From the NCBI GenBank assembly GCA_016210485.1, contig JACQUD010000002.1, forward strand, positions 1-42,332: a DNA stretch of 42,332 nt, written 5' to 3'. The stretch is from Chloroflexota bacterium (lineage in GTDB: Bacteria > Chloroflexota > Dehalococcoidia > JACQUD01). Each line of letters begins with the position of its first letter. Position 1 is the first letter of the stretch. The notes under the pieces are model-generated. The model did no database searches, had not been told where the DNA came from, and saw only the letters and a list, made by a program, of their open reading frames with translations. A program made the translations under genes and the position numbers. This document shows positions 27,319-36,215 of this stretch, in pieces.

Positions 27319-28152
27319 GTGACACCTCAGCTGACGACCTTCCATTTCATCTTCCTTCCACTCTTCGGGTTTGCGGTAGGGGTCTTGGGGACTCTTATAG
27401 GGGCGGGTGGTGGGTTCCTGCTGGTGCCTGTGCTGCTCGTCCTTTACCCCCACTCATCCCCAGCTACCATTACCGCCATCTCTCTGGCCGTAATCCTGCT
27501 GAACGCCAGTTCGGGTACCTTTGGCTATGCTCGTGAGCGGCGCATCGACTATCGGACTGGCCTTATATTGACAGCTACGGCTGTGCCCGCGGCCGTAGCT
27601 GGAGCTTTGATGACGCGTCTGGTCAGCCGGCAACTCTTCGAGCTTATATTCGGGTTGGCCATGGTTCTAGGGGCTGTCTACGTCTTGTGGAAGAGCACCG
27701 GGGAGGGGCAGAGAGTCAACCTCACCCATCAAGTCCCCAACAGGCTGCTTCGGGACCGCCAAGGGACAACTTATTCCTTTCATGTTAGCCAGCTTCTGGC
27801 GGCAGTGATCAGCCCGGCGGCGGGGTTCGTGTCCAGTTTTCTGGGGATTGGAGGGGGCATAATCCATGTGCCCGCTCTGGCTTTGCTCCTGCGTGTGCCT
27901 GCCCGCGTGGCCACCGCCACTTCCCACTTTGTTCTGGTCTTTACATCGCTGACAGCCGTGCTGGTGCACATTTTCACAGGCCAGTTTCACGAGGGCTGGC
28001 GGCGGGCAGGATTGCTTGGGCTAGGGGCGCTCCTGGGAGCACAGATAGGCGTCTATCTGGCGAACCGAGTCAATCCCAGGTTAATCATGCTGATACTCTC
28101 CCTCGGGCTAGCAGCCGCTGGGATACGACAAGTGCTGGCCAGCATCGCCTGA
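27319..28152 (+). CDS. sulfite exporter TauE/SafE family permease
   Basis: GTG start; FGFAVGVLGTLIGAGGGFLLVPVLLVLYPH, ISPAAGFVSSFLGIGGGIIHVPALALLLRVPARVATATS. Confidence 0.93.
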   Translation: MTPQLTTFHFIFLPLFGFAVGVLGTLIGAGGGFLLVPVLLVLYPHSSPATITAISLAVILLNASSGTFGYARERRIDYRTGLILTATAVPAAVAGALMTRLVSRQLFELIFGLAMVLGAVYVLWKSTGEGQRVNLTHQVPNRLLRDRQGTTYSFHVSQLLAAVISPAAGFVSSFLGIGGGIIHVPALALLLRVPARVATATSHFVLVFTSLTAVLVHIFTGQFHEGWRRAGLLGLGALLGAQIGVYLANRVNPRLIMLILSLGLAAAGIRQVLASIA

Positions 28153-28174
28153 TTCAATAGTTACCTTCGGTTGC

Positions 28175-28531
28175 CTATGCTAGCTTGCCCTCATAGAGTA
28201 TCAGGCGTTGTGTCACCTTTTGGGCGGCCTCAGTGCGGGTTGGGCTTAGACTCAAACGCAGGGCTAGAGCCTCGTCTCCGATGACATCTCGGACCCAGTT
28301 GGCGAAGTCGGACTTATCCTGGTTGGAATGATAGCGGAAGACATCGTCGGACATGGCCTCCAGCCCTGTGCCCAGCTCCTTGAGGTTCTGAAACACCTTG
28401 CCATCGCAGCACCAGAACTTCTTCTCCGGCGATACGTTGGCCAGACGTTTCAAGGCGAGGTCCCTGGTGATCCTGGTTGCTTTGGGCATCTTCGCCTCCT
28501 TAGAGCCTTGAGTCGGTTTCTTCTCGCTCAA
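28175..28531 (-). CDS. small conserved protein, DUF5752-like
   Basis: FWCCDGKVFQNLKELGTGLEAMSDDVFRYHSNQDKSDFANWVRDVIGDEALA; family recalled by pattern, not searched. Confidence 0.65.
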   Translation of the reverse strand: MSEKKPTQGSKEAKMPKATRITRDLALKRLANVSPEKKFWCCDGKVFQNLKELGTGLEAMSDDVFRYHSNQDKSDFANWVRDVIGDEALALRLSLSPTRTEAAQKVTQRLILYEGKLA

Positions 28532-28629
28532 GGCTTCCTTAATTTTAACACTTTTTTAACTCTTTCGCCCCTGTGTTAGAATTTTATTGAATCCTCTAAT
28601 GTAATAAGGTCTATGTCAGGAGGGAATTT

Positions 28630-29823
28630 GTGGCCGGTCCTTTGGAAGGCATCAGGATTCTGGACCTGAGCTGGGTGCTCTCGGGTCCCTACTGCTCTAT
28701 GGCACTGGGGGACATGGGGGCCGAGGTCATCAAAGTGGAGAGGCCGATATCTGGAGATATGGCCCGGGGCAGCGGCCCCTTCATCAACGGGGAAAGCTCC
28801 TATTTTATAAGCCTGAACCGGGGGAAGAAAAGTCTGACCCTTAACCTGGCCCATCCCCGGGGCAAGGAGGTCTTCCTAAGGCTGGTGGAGCGAGCCGACG
28901 TGGTGCTGGAGAATTTTGTCCCAGGCACCATGAAGTCCCTGGGCCTGGACTACGAGGTGCTCCGAGCCTGCAACCCACGCCTGGTCTACGCCGCCATCTC
29001 CGGCTTCGGCCAGACGGGGCCTTATGCTCAGAGGCCGGCCATGGACGTCATTGTCCAGGGGATGGGAGGCATCATGAGCGTTACCGGGGAACCGGGGGGT
29101 CCTCCGATACGTCCTGGGGCCTCCCTGGGGGACATTGTGGCCGGGCTCTTCGCTGCCATGGCCATCCTGGCTGCCCTCCAGGAACGGGAGAGGAGTGGCT
29201 TGGGCCAGATGGTCGACATCTCCATGCTGGATTGTCAGGTGGCCCTCCAGGAGAACGCCTTCGCTCGCTACTTCGCCACGGGTGAGGTGCCACAGCCCCT
29301 GGGCACCCGCCACCCCGTCTTCACTCCCTTCCAGGCCTTCCAGACCAAAGACGGCTACATAGTGGTGGCCATGGTGGGGGGGATGAGCAACCGGTGGCCT
29401 CTCTTCTGCTCCGCCATCGATCGGGTGGACTTGATTGATGACCCCCGCTTCGAGACGGGGTGGAATCGCACCCAGCGCTATGGGGAGCTGGAGCCTATCC
29501 TCTCTGAGGCTATGCGACGTAAGACTACCCAGGAGTGGCTGAAGGAGCTATCGAACCTGGACATCCCCTGCGGGCCGGTGAACACTATTGATAAGGTGGC
29601 CGCCGACCTCCAGATAGCTCACCGACGGATGATTGTAGAGGTGCCTCACCCCAGGGCCGGGCCGGTGAAGGTAGTGAACACGCCCGTCAGGATGTCCCGG
29701 ACGCCGCCCAAAGTGGAGCGGGCCTGCCCCGACCTGGGGGAGCACAGCCGGGAGGTGCTGAGAGACCTGCTGGGGATGGGGGAGGAAGAGATAGAGGAGC
29801 TGGGCAGGGAGGGCGCCATTTAG
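28630..29823 (+). CDS. CaiB/BaiF family CoA transferase
   Basis: Non-ATG (GTG/TTG-type) start region; PLEGIRILDLSWVLSGPYCSMALGDMGAEVIKVERP, NRGKKSLTLNL, DVVLENFVPGTMKSLGLDYEVL. Confidence 0.95.
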   Translation: MAGPLEGIRILDLSWVLSGPYCSMALGDMGAEVIKVERPISGDMARGSGPFINGESSYFISLNRGKKSLTLNLAHPRGKEVFLRLVERADVVLENFVPGTMKSLGLDYEVLRACNPRLVYAAISGFGQTGPYAQRPAMDVIVQGMGGIMSVTGEPGGPPIRPGASLGDIVAGLFAAMAILAALQERERSGLGQMVDISMLDCQVALQENAFARYFATGEVPQPLGTRHPVFTPFQAFQTKDGYIVVAMVGGMSNRWPLFCSAIDRVDLIDDPRFETGWNRTQRYGELEPILSEAMRRKTTQEWLKELSNLDIPCGPVNTIDKVAADLQIAHRRMIVEVPHPRAGPVKVVNTPVRMSRTPPKVERACPDLGEHSREVLRDLLGMGEEEIEELGREGAI

Positions 29824-29954
29824 AGGAAGGATGCCCACGCTTCCAGGGAGTTCGCTGAAACGTTAGCCTGGCTCACTATACCCGCAATCGACGAAATGGC
29901 TTCTTGTAACTCGCAAGCGGTAGGTCACTGATCGTTCGTCCATTGAGAGCCGTG

Positions 29955-29983
29955 TTGACAACTTTTAAGGACAGACCTAAATT
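29955..29983 (+). promoter_or_regulatory. candidate promoter of the kinase gene
   Basis: TTGACA (29955-29960), 17-nt spacer, TAAATT (29978-29983); the ATG lies only 10 nt after the -10 box. Confidence 0.5.
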
Positions 29984-29992
29984 TAGACTGCA

Positions 29993-31258
29993 ATGACGGC
30001 AAGACAGAAGCTGAGTAAACCGTTTGTCTTCACCACCACATTCGCTACATATACTGCGACCCACATCATTGGTGAAGGCGGATCCGGGCGTATATTTGAG
30101 GCTAATGATGATGCAGGAGGCATGTGCGCAATCAAGTGGCTTGATCCAGCGAAAGCCACAAAGGAAAAGGTTAAACGCTTCAAGAATGAACTCCAGTTCT
30201 GCATCAGGAATAAGCACCACAACATTCTCACCATTGTAGACCACGGCGTTTTCATCGAAGGGGAAAGCAATTCACCATTCTATATTATGCCCCTTTACGA
30301 CAGATCTCTTAGGGACTTACTCAAAGATGGCATCTCTCCCGATAAGGTTCTCAACTACTTTGCGCAGATTTTAGATGGAGTTGAAGCTGCACATATTCAG
30401 GGCGTCGTGCACCGCGATCTAAAACCTGAGAACATTCTCTATGCTGCTGATAATGACCGCTTGGTCATAGCCGACTTTGGCATCGCACGTTTCGAAGAAG
30501 ATGAACTATATACAGCGGTGGAGACTAAAGACTCAACCCGGCTAGCCAATTTCCAGTACGCTGCTCCAGAGCAACGCAGTCGTGGCATTGAACCAGATCA
30601 ACGAGCTGATATCTATGCTCTGGGGCTCATATTGAATGAGATGTTCACCGGAGAGGTACCTTCTGGCACTGGCTACAAGACTATAGCTAAAGTAACCTCT
30701 GATTATGAGTATTTGGACAGCGTGGTTGAAGAAATGATGCGCCACTCGCCGGAAGACCGCATAGACTCAATAGAAAGGATAAAGAATGAACTAATCGGAC
30801 GGAAAAACAAATTCATAACGAGGCAAAGGATCAGCGAATTGAAGGGCACAGTTATTCCAGTCACTGAACTAGATGACCCACTCATCGCCGATCCTCCTCG
30901 GCTGGTCAATGCCGACTGGGACCATGGCATACTGACACTCTTCTTTCAACGGCCTGTAAATGAAAAATGGGTGTGGGCTTTACAGAATATGGGGAGTTAT
31001 ACTTCGCTGGCAGGTAAAGGGCCCACAGTTTTCAAGATCAGTGGAGACAAGGCTGTAATCGATGCCCGTGAAAACCAGGTTCAGCAGATCATAGAGTACT
31101 TCATGACTTGGCTACCTCAAGCAAATAGAGTCTATGAACAGCGCATACGTGAGGAGAAAGAACAAGCCGAGGAGAAGCAGCGAAAAGAACTTGAGCGCCA
31201 AATCGCAGAGCAAGAGGCACGCCAACGAGTTCTCAAGAACATCAAGTTGAATAAATGA
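29993..31258 (+). CDS. solitary Ser/Thr protein kinase with uncharacterised C-terminal region and terminal coiled coil
   Basis: IIGEGGSGRIFEA (P-loop), CAIKWL, VVHRDLKPENIL, ADFGIARF, APEQRSRG; C-terminal YEQRIREEKEQAEEKQRKELERQIAEQEARQRV coiled coil; no obvious TM segment. Confidence 0.92.
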   Translation: MTARQKLSKPFVFTTTFATYTATHIIGEGGSGRIFEANDDAGGMCAIKWLDPAKATKEKVKRFKNELQFCIRNKHHNILTIVDHGVFIEGESNSPFYIMPLYDRSLRDLLKDGISPDKVLNYFAQILDGVEAAHIQGVVHRDLKPENILYAADNDRLVIADFGIARFEEDELYTAVETKDSTRLANFQYAAPEQRSRGIEPDQRADIYALGLILNEMFTGEVPSGTGYKTIAKVTSDYEYLDSVVEEMMRHSPEDRIDSIERIKNELIGRKNKFITRQRISELKGTVIPVTELDDPLIADPPRLVNADWDHGILTLFFQRPVNEKWVWALQNMGSYTSLAGKGPTVFKISGDKAVIDARENQVQQIIEYFMTWLPQANRVYEQRIREEKEQAEEKQRKELERQIAEQEARQRVLKNIKLNK

Positions 31259-31382
31259 TACTTGAGCTTTTCGAATTCAGCCAGAAGAGATAACGAACGA
31301 TTGTAGAAAGATTCGCTAACAACTCCTTCAGGGATTCCACTTTCTGACGAAGTGTAACCCAACAAAACGCCCTATCGTTAAA

Positions 31383-31405
31383 GGCTCCCCGGGCAAGATT
31401 CGAAT
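31383..31405 (-). pseudogene. tRNA 3'-end fragment (tRNA-Asn-like), possible att-site remnant
   Basis: Minus strand ATTCGAATCTTGCCCGGGGAGCC looks like T-loop, T-stem 3' strand, acceptor 3' strand and discriminator; the 5' half is absent and replaced by the AOR-2 3' end. Confidence 0.5.
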
Positions 31406-31413
31406 CGGTCGGC

Positions 31414-33294
31414 TTAACGGTTCGCCTGCTGCTTCCCCCATACATCGGCTACGATATTATCCAGCCCCAGGGCTTTCAGGGTCTCGGGCAGGGGCTTGCC
31501 CGTCGCCTCGTCCCAGCCCATGAGGCGATAGTAGAGGCGCAGCATTCCCTCCCAGTGGGGAGCGACGTTCCTGCCCTGGGACGGGCCATCGCTGGGGATG
31601 GAGCTATAGCGAGGGGAGGGGGCATCCATCTCCTTGGTGATGCCGCAGCGGAGATTGTAAACCCTCATCATGTTCACCGTCCGCCTCCCCATGTCCATGG
31701 CATCCTGAAGAGTGAAGTCCCAGCCCGTGGCGGCGTTCAGGGCCTTGGCCAGGCGGTCCACATCGGTCCTGACAGTGAAGCGACATACCCCTAGCGAATC
31801 CTCAAACTGCATGGAACCCTTGCTCTTGGCCACAAAGGTGGCTATGCCATCGGAGTCGAACTGGCCTACTTGGGCAGGGAGGCCCAAATCCTCGGGCCGC
31901 AGCAAAATGGAGGTCGTCTCGATAGTGCTGGTGTTGGAGACGCAAGTATCGAACATCTCGAACCATCGAGTTCGGTGGTCGTGGCCCCTGGGTGCATTGC
32001 CCTTCCTGGTGAAGACAGCCATATTCCGGGCCTCCCCTCCCAGGCGCTGGGAGGCGCGCATAGTCCCTTCGGCCAGGATTTCGCCCAGGCCACGGCGATG
32101 GGCTATCTGTCGGAGCAAAGTGCGCGCGGCCTCGGCGTTGCCCCAAGTGAGCTCCAGTCCCCCCGTGTCCTTGCCGGTGATGATGCCCTTCTGGAAGCAC
32201 TCCATGGCGAAGCCCACCACCCACCCCGCCTCGTTGGTCTCCATGCCCAGCCGATCGACATCGTTGGCTAGGACGAAGGCAGCGTCCACATTGGTGTTGC
32301 CGATGACGGGCCCCCAGTTGGCCCACTGCTCATACTCTGGTTCCTCGCCCACAAAGCCGGCATAGGGGCCATCAGGGATCTTCATGATGTGGCAGTGGTG
32401 CATCTGGCAGGCCCAACACGGGTTAGGCTTGATCTGGTAGCGCTTCCGATAGTTCTCCCCCATGAAGGGGGCCGTCTCCGGGTAGATGTTGGTGGTGTAG
32501 TTCTTTACAGGAAGCGTCCCCGCCTTCTCTCCGTTGACAAAGCCCATGCTGGTGCCCCATTGATAGATATTCAGTCCGGGAGTATTCTTGGTATTCTCGA
32601 AGAGCTCATCGCCTACCGCTTTGAGGGCGGCTCTATCCTTGACCTGGAAGCCACCCCGACCCCGAGCGACAGCGATGGCCTTCAGATTCTTGGCGCCCAT
32701 GACCGCTCCAGGGCCGTTGTGGCCAGCTACGTGCCCTTTATCGCCGGCGATGGCGGCGAAACGAACCAGGTTCTCCCCCGCCGGCCCGATGCCGATGACA
32801 CTGCTTCCCTTCTCTGTCAGGCCCAACTCTTTCTTGATGGCCTCCTCGGTCTCCCAGGTATCCTTCCCTCGGAGGTGCTCAGCATCCCGAAGCTCTGCGG
32901 TGCCATCGTGGATATAGAGGTAGGCCAGCGATTTGGCTTTCCCCTGGATGACAATGCCATCGAACCCGGCGGTGCGCAGGTAAGCGCCAAAGAAGCCGTT
33001 GGCCTGGGTGGAGGTGGCCCCGTTGGTCTGAGCGCCCTTGGTGACCACGGAGTAGGTGCCAGAGCCCTTGATAGTGGTGCCGCCCAGAGGGCCCGAGGCC
33101 AGGACGAGCCGATTTCGAGGGTCGGCCCAGTTTAGCTCCGGAGGTACCTCTTCGTAAAGGACCTTGACCCCCAGCCCCGTCCCCCCGATGCATTTCTTTA
33201 AGGTATCTTCATTCAGTTCCTCCGCTGCAGCAGTGCCCTGGCTCAGGTCTACCCTGAGCAACTTTCCAGCGTAGCCATATATGCGCGATGCCAT
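31414..33294 (-). CDS. aldehyde:ferredoxin oxidoreductase family tungsten enzyme (AOR-2)
   Basis: YGYAGKLLRVDLSQGTAAAEELNEDTLKKCIGGTGLGVKVLYEEVP, ASGPLGGTTIKGSGTYSVVTKGAQT, NPCWACQMHHC cluster motif, GPGAVMGAKNLKAIAV. Confidence 0.95.
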   Translation of the reverse strand: MASRIYGYAGKLLRVDLSQGTAAAEELNEDTLKKCIGGTGLGVKVLYEEVPPELNWADPRNRLVLASGPLGGTTIKGSGTYSVVTKGAQTNGATSTQANGFFGAYLRTAGFDGIVIQGKAKSLAYLYIHDGTAELRDAEHLRGKDTWETEEAIKKELGLTEKGSSVIGIGPAGENLVRFAAIAGDKGHVAGHNGPGAVMGAKNLKAIAVARGRGGFQVKDRAALKAVGDELFENTKNTPGLNIYQWGTSMGFVNGEKAGTLPVKNYTTNIYPETAPFMGENYRKRYQIKPNPCWACQMHHCHIMKIPDGPYAGFVGEEPEYEQWANWGPVIGNTNVDAAFVLANDVDRLGMETNEAGWVVGFAMECFQKGIITGKDTGGLELTWGNAEAARTLLRQIAHRRGLGEILAEGTMRASQRLGGEARNMAVFTRKGNAPRGHDHRTRWFEMFDTCVSNTSTIETTSILLRPEDLGLPAQVGQFDSDGIATFVAKSKGSMQFEDSLGVCRFTVRTDVDRLAKALNAATGWDFTLQDAMDMGRRTVNMMRVYNLRCGITKEMDAPSPRYSSIPSDGPSQGRNVAPHWEGMLRLYYRLMGWDEATGKPLPETLKALGLDNIVADVWGKQQANR

Positions 33295-33312
33295 GAAGAC
33301 CTCCTTACTATA

Positions 33313-33612
33313 TTATCCACCAGCGTAGGCCGGGATCAGCACAACGGTGTCACCATCTCTCAGGGGTGAGCCTTGCTCTCCGGGCAGAGATACCAGCCTA
33401 TCGTTCAGCACAACGTTGACCAGGTCAGCGAGCTGCCCATCTTCCTGGAACATGGCTCGCTGGAAGTCCGGGTATTTCTGAGACAGGAGTTGCAGGAAAT
33501 CACCCACTGAAGTCTCCACCTCCACTGGCTCCTCCATATGAAGTCGGCCTGAGGCCCTCTCACCGAAGGCCGACCCCAGCCAGCCCACCACCTCCAGGCG
33601 AACCTGAGCCAA
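33313..33612 (-). CDS. MoaD/ThiS family ubiquitin-like protein
   Basis: 99 aa, ends in AYAGG (Gly-Gly tail), LVNVVLNDRLVSLPGEQGSPLRDGDTVVLIPAYAGG. Confidence 0.88.
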   Translation of the reverse strand: MAQVRLEVVGWLGSAFGERASGRLHMEEPVEVETSVGDFLQLLSQKYPDFQRAMFQEDGQLADLVNVVLNDRLVSLPGEQGSPLRDGDTVVLIPAYAGG

Positions 33613-33831
33613 CGTCCTCTCCTATCCTACCAGTTTAGTGGCCATCTCCGATCAGACCGACCTATCGCAATTTTTCACGAGTAAATATAAGGTTTTTCAA
33701 TGGGAAAATCAAGCTGGGGAGACAACAGGTCAATTAGGATAAGCGTTCTCATCCAGCACGCATGAGATAGTTTGGCAGTTGAGCTGGGAGCAGCCTTGAC
33801 ACTGTGGGGCCATCGGAGCCGAAGAGGCCAG

Positions 33832-34197
33832 CTACTTCTCAAGCTGCGTTGTCTTGTTGTCTGCCCCCATGACATAGAGGTGGGAGAACGCGGAGTCTTT
33901 GGTGGCCCCGTGCCAGTGCTTCTCGCCAGCAGGGATATGGATGATGTCTCCCACTCCTACCACCACTTCCTCTTTATCTGAAGCCACAATCCCCTTCCCC
34001 GAGGTTACTATGAGCACCTGATCAGTAGTGTGCGAGTGGAACTTGTTCCTGGCACCTTTGCTGAAGTTTACGATGTTCAGGTTGGCTTGCCCGCTAATCT
34101 GAGGGGTCACCACAGATTGACGAGTCACTTCGCCCCCCGTAAAAAGGGGGTCAGTGGCTGGCACCTTGGGTATTTGGCTCGTCTTGATCACTTTCAT
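33832..34197 (-). CDS. cupin domain protein
   Basis: NKFHSHTTDQVLIVTSGKGIVASDKEEVVVGVGDIIHIPAGEKHWHGA. Confidence 0.9.
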   Translation of the reverse strand: MKVIKTSQIPKVPATDPLFTGGEVTRQSVVTPQISGQANLNIVNFSKGARNKFHSHTTDQVLIVTSGKGIVASDKEEVVVGVGDIIHIPAGEKHWHGATKDSAFSHLYVMGADNKTTQLEK

Positions 34198-34226
34198 GGC
34201 TACCTCCTTAACTTAATGGGAATCGC

Positions 34227-34682
34227 CTAGCTTGTGAACTGAGAGATGGCTTGCTCCAGCGCCTCGGGCTCGTCAGTGCCGATGCGATAGGTCTTTCCGT
34301 TCCTCATCGTGAGCTCCACAGCATCCAGGCCAGAGACATTGAAGAGCCAGCCATGGGGCGTCAGGTGAATCCCCCAGCTATACCACCAGCGGTTCCTCAC
34401 CGCCTGGCAGGACTCGACATCCCGCAAGAGGAACCTCTTCTTGACCAAGCCCACCGGCCCGAAGCGGACCTCCAGGGCTTCCTCCCGGATAGCTACGGTT
34501 AAAGTAGTGAACAGCAGCAAGGATACAGCCAGCACCATCCCACTTCCAACTATGGCGGCAAAGGCTCCCCAATCGAACTCGGCTAGCAATGTCCCTGAGC
34601 CCACGATGACGATGGCCAGCAGGCCCAGGCCCACAGCGACCAGGACAAGGTGGCCGCTTTGAATATGCCGGTAATGTTCCAT
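34227..34682 (-). CDS. small membrane protein with PH-like domain (hypothetical)
   Basis: Start set at MMEHYRHIQSG; two hydrophobic segments followed by EEALEVRFGPVGLVKKRFLLRDVESCQAVRNRWWYSWGI. Confidence 0.6.
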   Translation of the reverse strand: MEHYRHIQSGHLVLVAVGLGLLAIVIVGSGTLLAEFDWGAFAAIVGSGMVLAVSLLLFTTLTVAIREEALEVRFGPVGLVKKRFLLRDVESCQAVRNRWWYSWGIHLTPHGWLFNVSGLDAVELTMRNGKTYRIGTDEPEALEQAISQFTS

Positions 34683-34837
34683 CATGTTTCCTGCCCGGTG
34701 CTCTCCCGACTTCTCTCCCCTCAACAGAATTCTAACAGCTTGTTAAAGCACCTTCAAGCCGTCGGTATCGTTTCCCGATACCCTTGACCTCTCTCCGCCT
34801 TTGGCCTATACTGGGGACAATTCCAAAAGGGGAGGTC

Positions 34838-34866
34838 AGAGCCTGTCTTGAGCCTGTCGAAAGAGC
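34838..34866. repeat. CPEPVEG-type intergenic repeat (single degenerate copy)
   Basis: AGAGCCTGTCTTGAGCCTGTCGAAAGAGC; translates as ACLEPVER in the ORF upstream of the likely nuclease start. Confidence 0.5.
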
Positions 34867-34873
34867 CGACTCC

Positions 34874-35584
34874 ATGAACTGGATGAGCTATACTCAGGTT
34901 TCCACTTACCTGGAATGTCCTCTGGAATACCGTCTCCGATACATAGACCATCTACCTGCCAAACCCAAAGGCTATTTCAGCTTCGGTTCTACGCTTCATC
35001 GCTGCCTGGCCTTTTACTTTCAGAAGAGGCGTCCGCCCTCTCTGACTCGGCTTCTCCGCTACTATGAAGATGCCTGGTCATCTCAGGGCTATCGTTCCTC
35101 GGCGGAAGAAGCTAAGGATAAGGCCTTAGGGGCTGAAATCCTGACTCAGTTCTGTCAGAGCCACAAATCTGAATACTACCCCTCTCTGGCTACAGAGCAT
35201 CCCTTTTGGGTGGACCTGGGAGCGATAGGTCTGAGAGGTTATATCGACAGGGTGGATATTTCAGAGGCAGGGGGGATTTGCATCACAGACTATAAATCGG
35301 GCAAGGACTTCCCCTCTCCCCGGGACCTGGAGGCCGATCTTCAGCTAACGCTGTATCAGCTGGCGGCTCAGAGTTTGTGGCTGCTGCCACTGGAGAAGCT
35401 CGTCATTTATCACCTGCGATACAACATGCCCATAGAGTGCCAGCCTCGGAGCCAGGAACGCCTGGACGAGGCGCGGGGACTGTTGATGAGAGTTCGAGAG
35501 GCCATCCTCCAGAGGCGATTCCCAGCCCGCCACCACCGCTTCTGCCCCTGCGATTACCCTGAGCGCTGTCCCCACTTCAGCTGA
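34874..35584 (+). CDS. RecB/Cas4-like PD-(D/E)XK nuclease family protein, probable 4Fe-4S
   Basis: SYTQVSTYLECPLEYRLRYID, SFGSTLHRCLAFYF, ICITDYKSGKDFP, C-terminal FCPCDYPERCPHFS; start set at MNWMSYTQ after the repeat. Confidence 0.88.
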   Translation: MNWMSYTQVSTYLECPLEYRLRYIDHLPAKPKGYFSFGSTLHRCLAFYFQKRRPPSLTRLLRYYEDAWSSQGYRSSAEEAKDKALGAEILTQFCQSHKSEYYPSLATEHPFWVDLGAIGLRGYIDRVDISEAGGICITDYKSGKDFPSPRDLEADLQLTLYQLAAQSLWLLPLEKLVIYHLRYNMPIECQPRSQERLDEARGLLMRVREAILQRRFPARHHRFCPCDYPERCPHFS

Positions 35585-35754
35585 GCCTCGGATGATGTCC
35601 TCGAGCAATCTTCCAAAGGTGATTGGCGGGCCTGCCTGGGGGGCATCATAGGCGGAGTTTGGGAGTATTTAGTTTCCCTGTTCATTGAAGCCGGAAAACC
35701 TGGCCGTCCCTGATTGCCAGGAAAAGGTAAAGAAGCTAAAGAAGGAGGAGGGAT

Positions 35755-36150
35755 ATGCCCATCACATTGCGTGAGGCAGAGAGAGTCCTCAAGGCGGCTG
35801 AGTCTAGCGCCATCTCTCAAGACCTTAAAGTCAGCATCGCCGTAGTGGACACCCGTGGAGATTTGGTGATTACCTGCCGGATGGACGGAGCGCGCTACTT
35901 CACACCGGACATAGCTCGGGGCAAGGCCATGGCCTCTGCCATGTTCAATGCCCCCAGTGGCACGCTGGCCGAGCGTGCCAATTCCCCTGTTATGCAAACT
36001 CTGAACCAGATGAACCTGGGCCGCCTGGTCTTTGGGCAAGGGGCTTTGCCTATTGTGCGGGGCAGCGAAGTTCTGGGAGCGGTGGGGGTCAGTGGGGCCA
36101 CCTCCCAGCAGGACGAGGATATAGCCAAAGCAGCCCTCGCCGCTTTGTAA
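35755..36150 (+). CDS. GlcG/HbpS family heme-binding-like protein
   Basis: LKVSIAVVDTRGDLVITCRMDGARYFTPDIARGKAMASAMF...QGALPIVRGSEVLGAVGVSGATSQQDEDIAKAALAAL; RBS gaaggagg. Confidence 0.9.
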   Translation: MPITLREAERVLKAAESSAISQDLKVSIAVVDTRGDLVITCRMDGARYFTPDIARGKAMASAMFNAPSGTLAERANSPVMQTLNQMNLGRLVFGQGALPIVRGSEVLGAVGVSGATSQQDEDIAKAALAAL

Positions 36151-36215
36151 GAGGTTTTCCTCTTCTTCCTCTTGTGCTATGAGGGGGCTGGCGATGCCCC
36201 TGTATTAGCTCGGCC

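Noticed and set aside
29876-30270. Minus-strand ORFs overlapping the kinase start
   Set aside because: Antisense to the kinase N-terminal lobe with its intact glycine-rich loop; no domain.
31242-31445. Minus-strand 67-aa ORF (MYGGSSRRTVKPTDSNLARGAFNDRAF...)
   Set aside because: Starts out of frame inside AOR-2 and reads through the tRNA-like fragment; more likely spurious translation.
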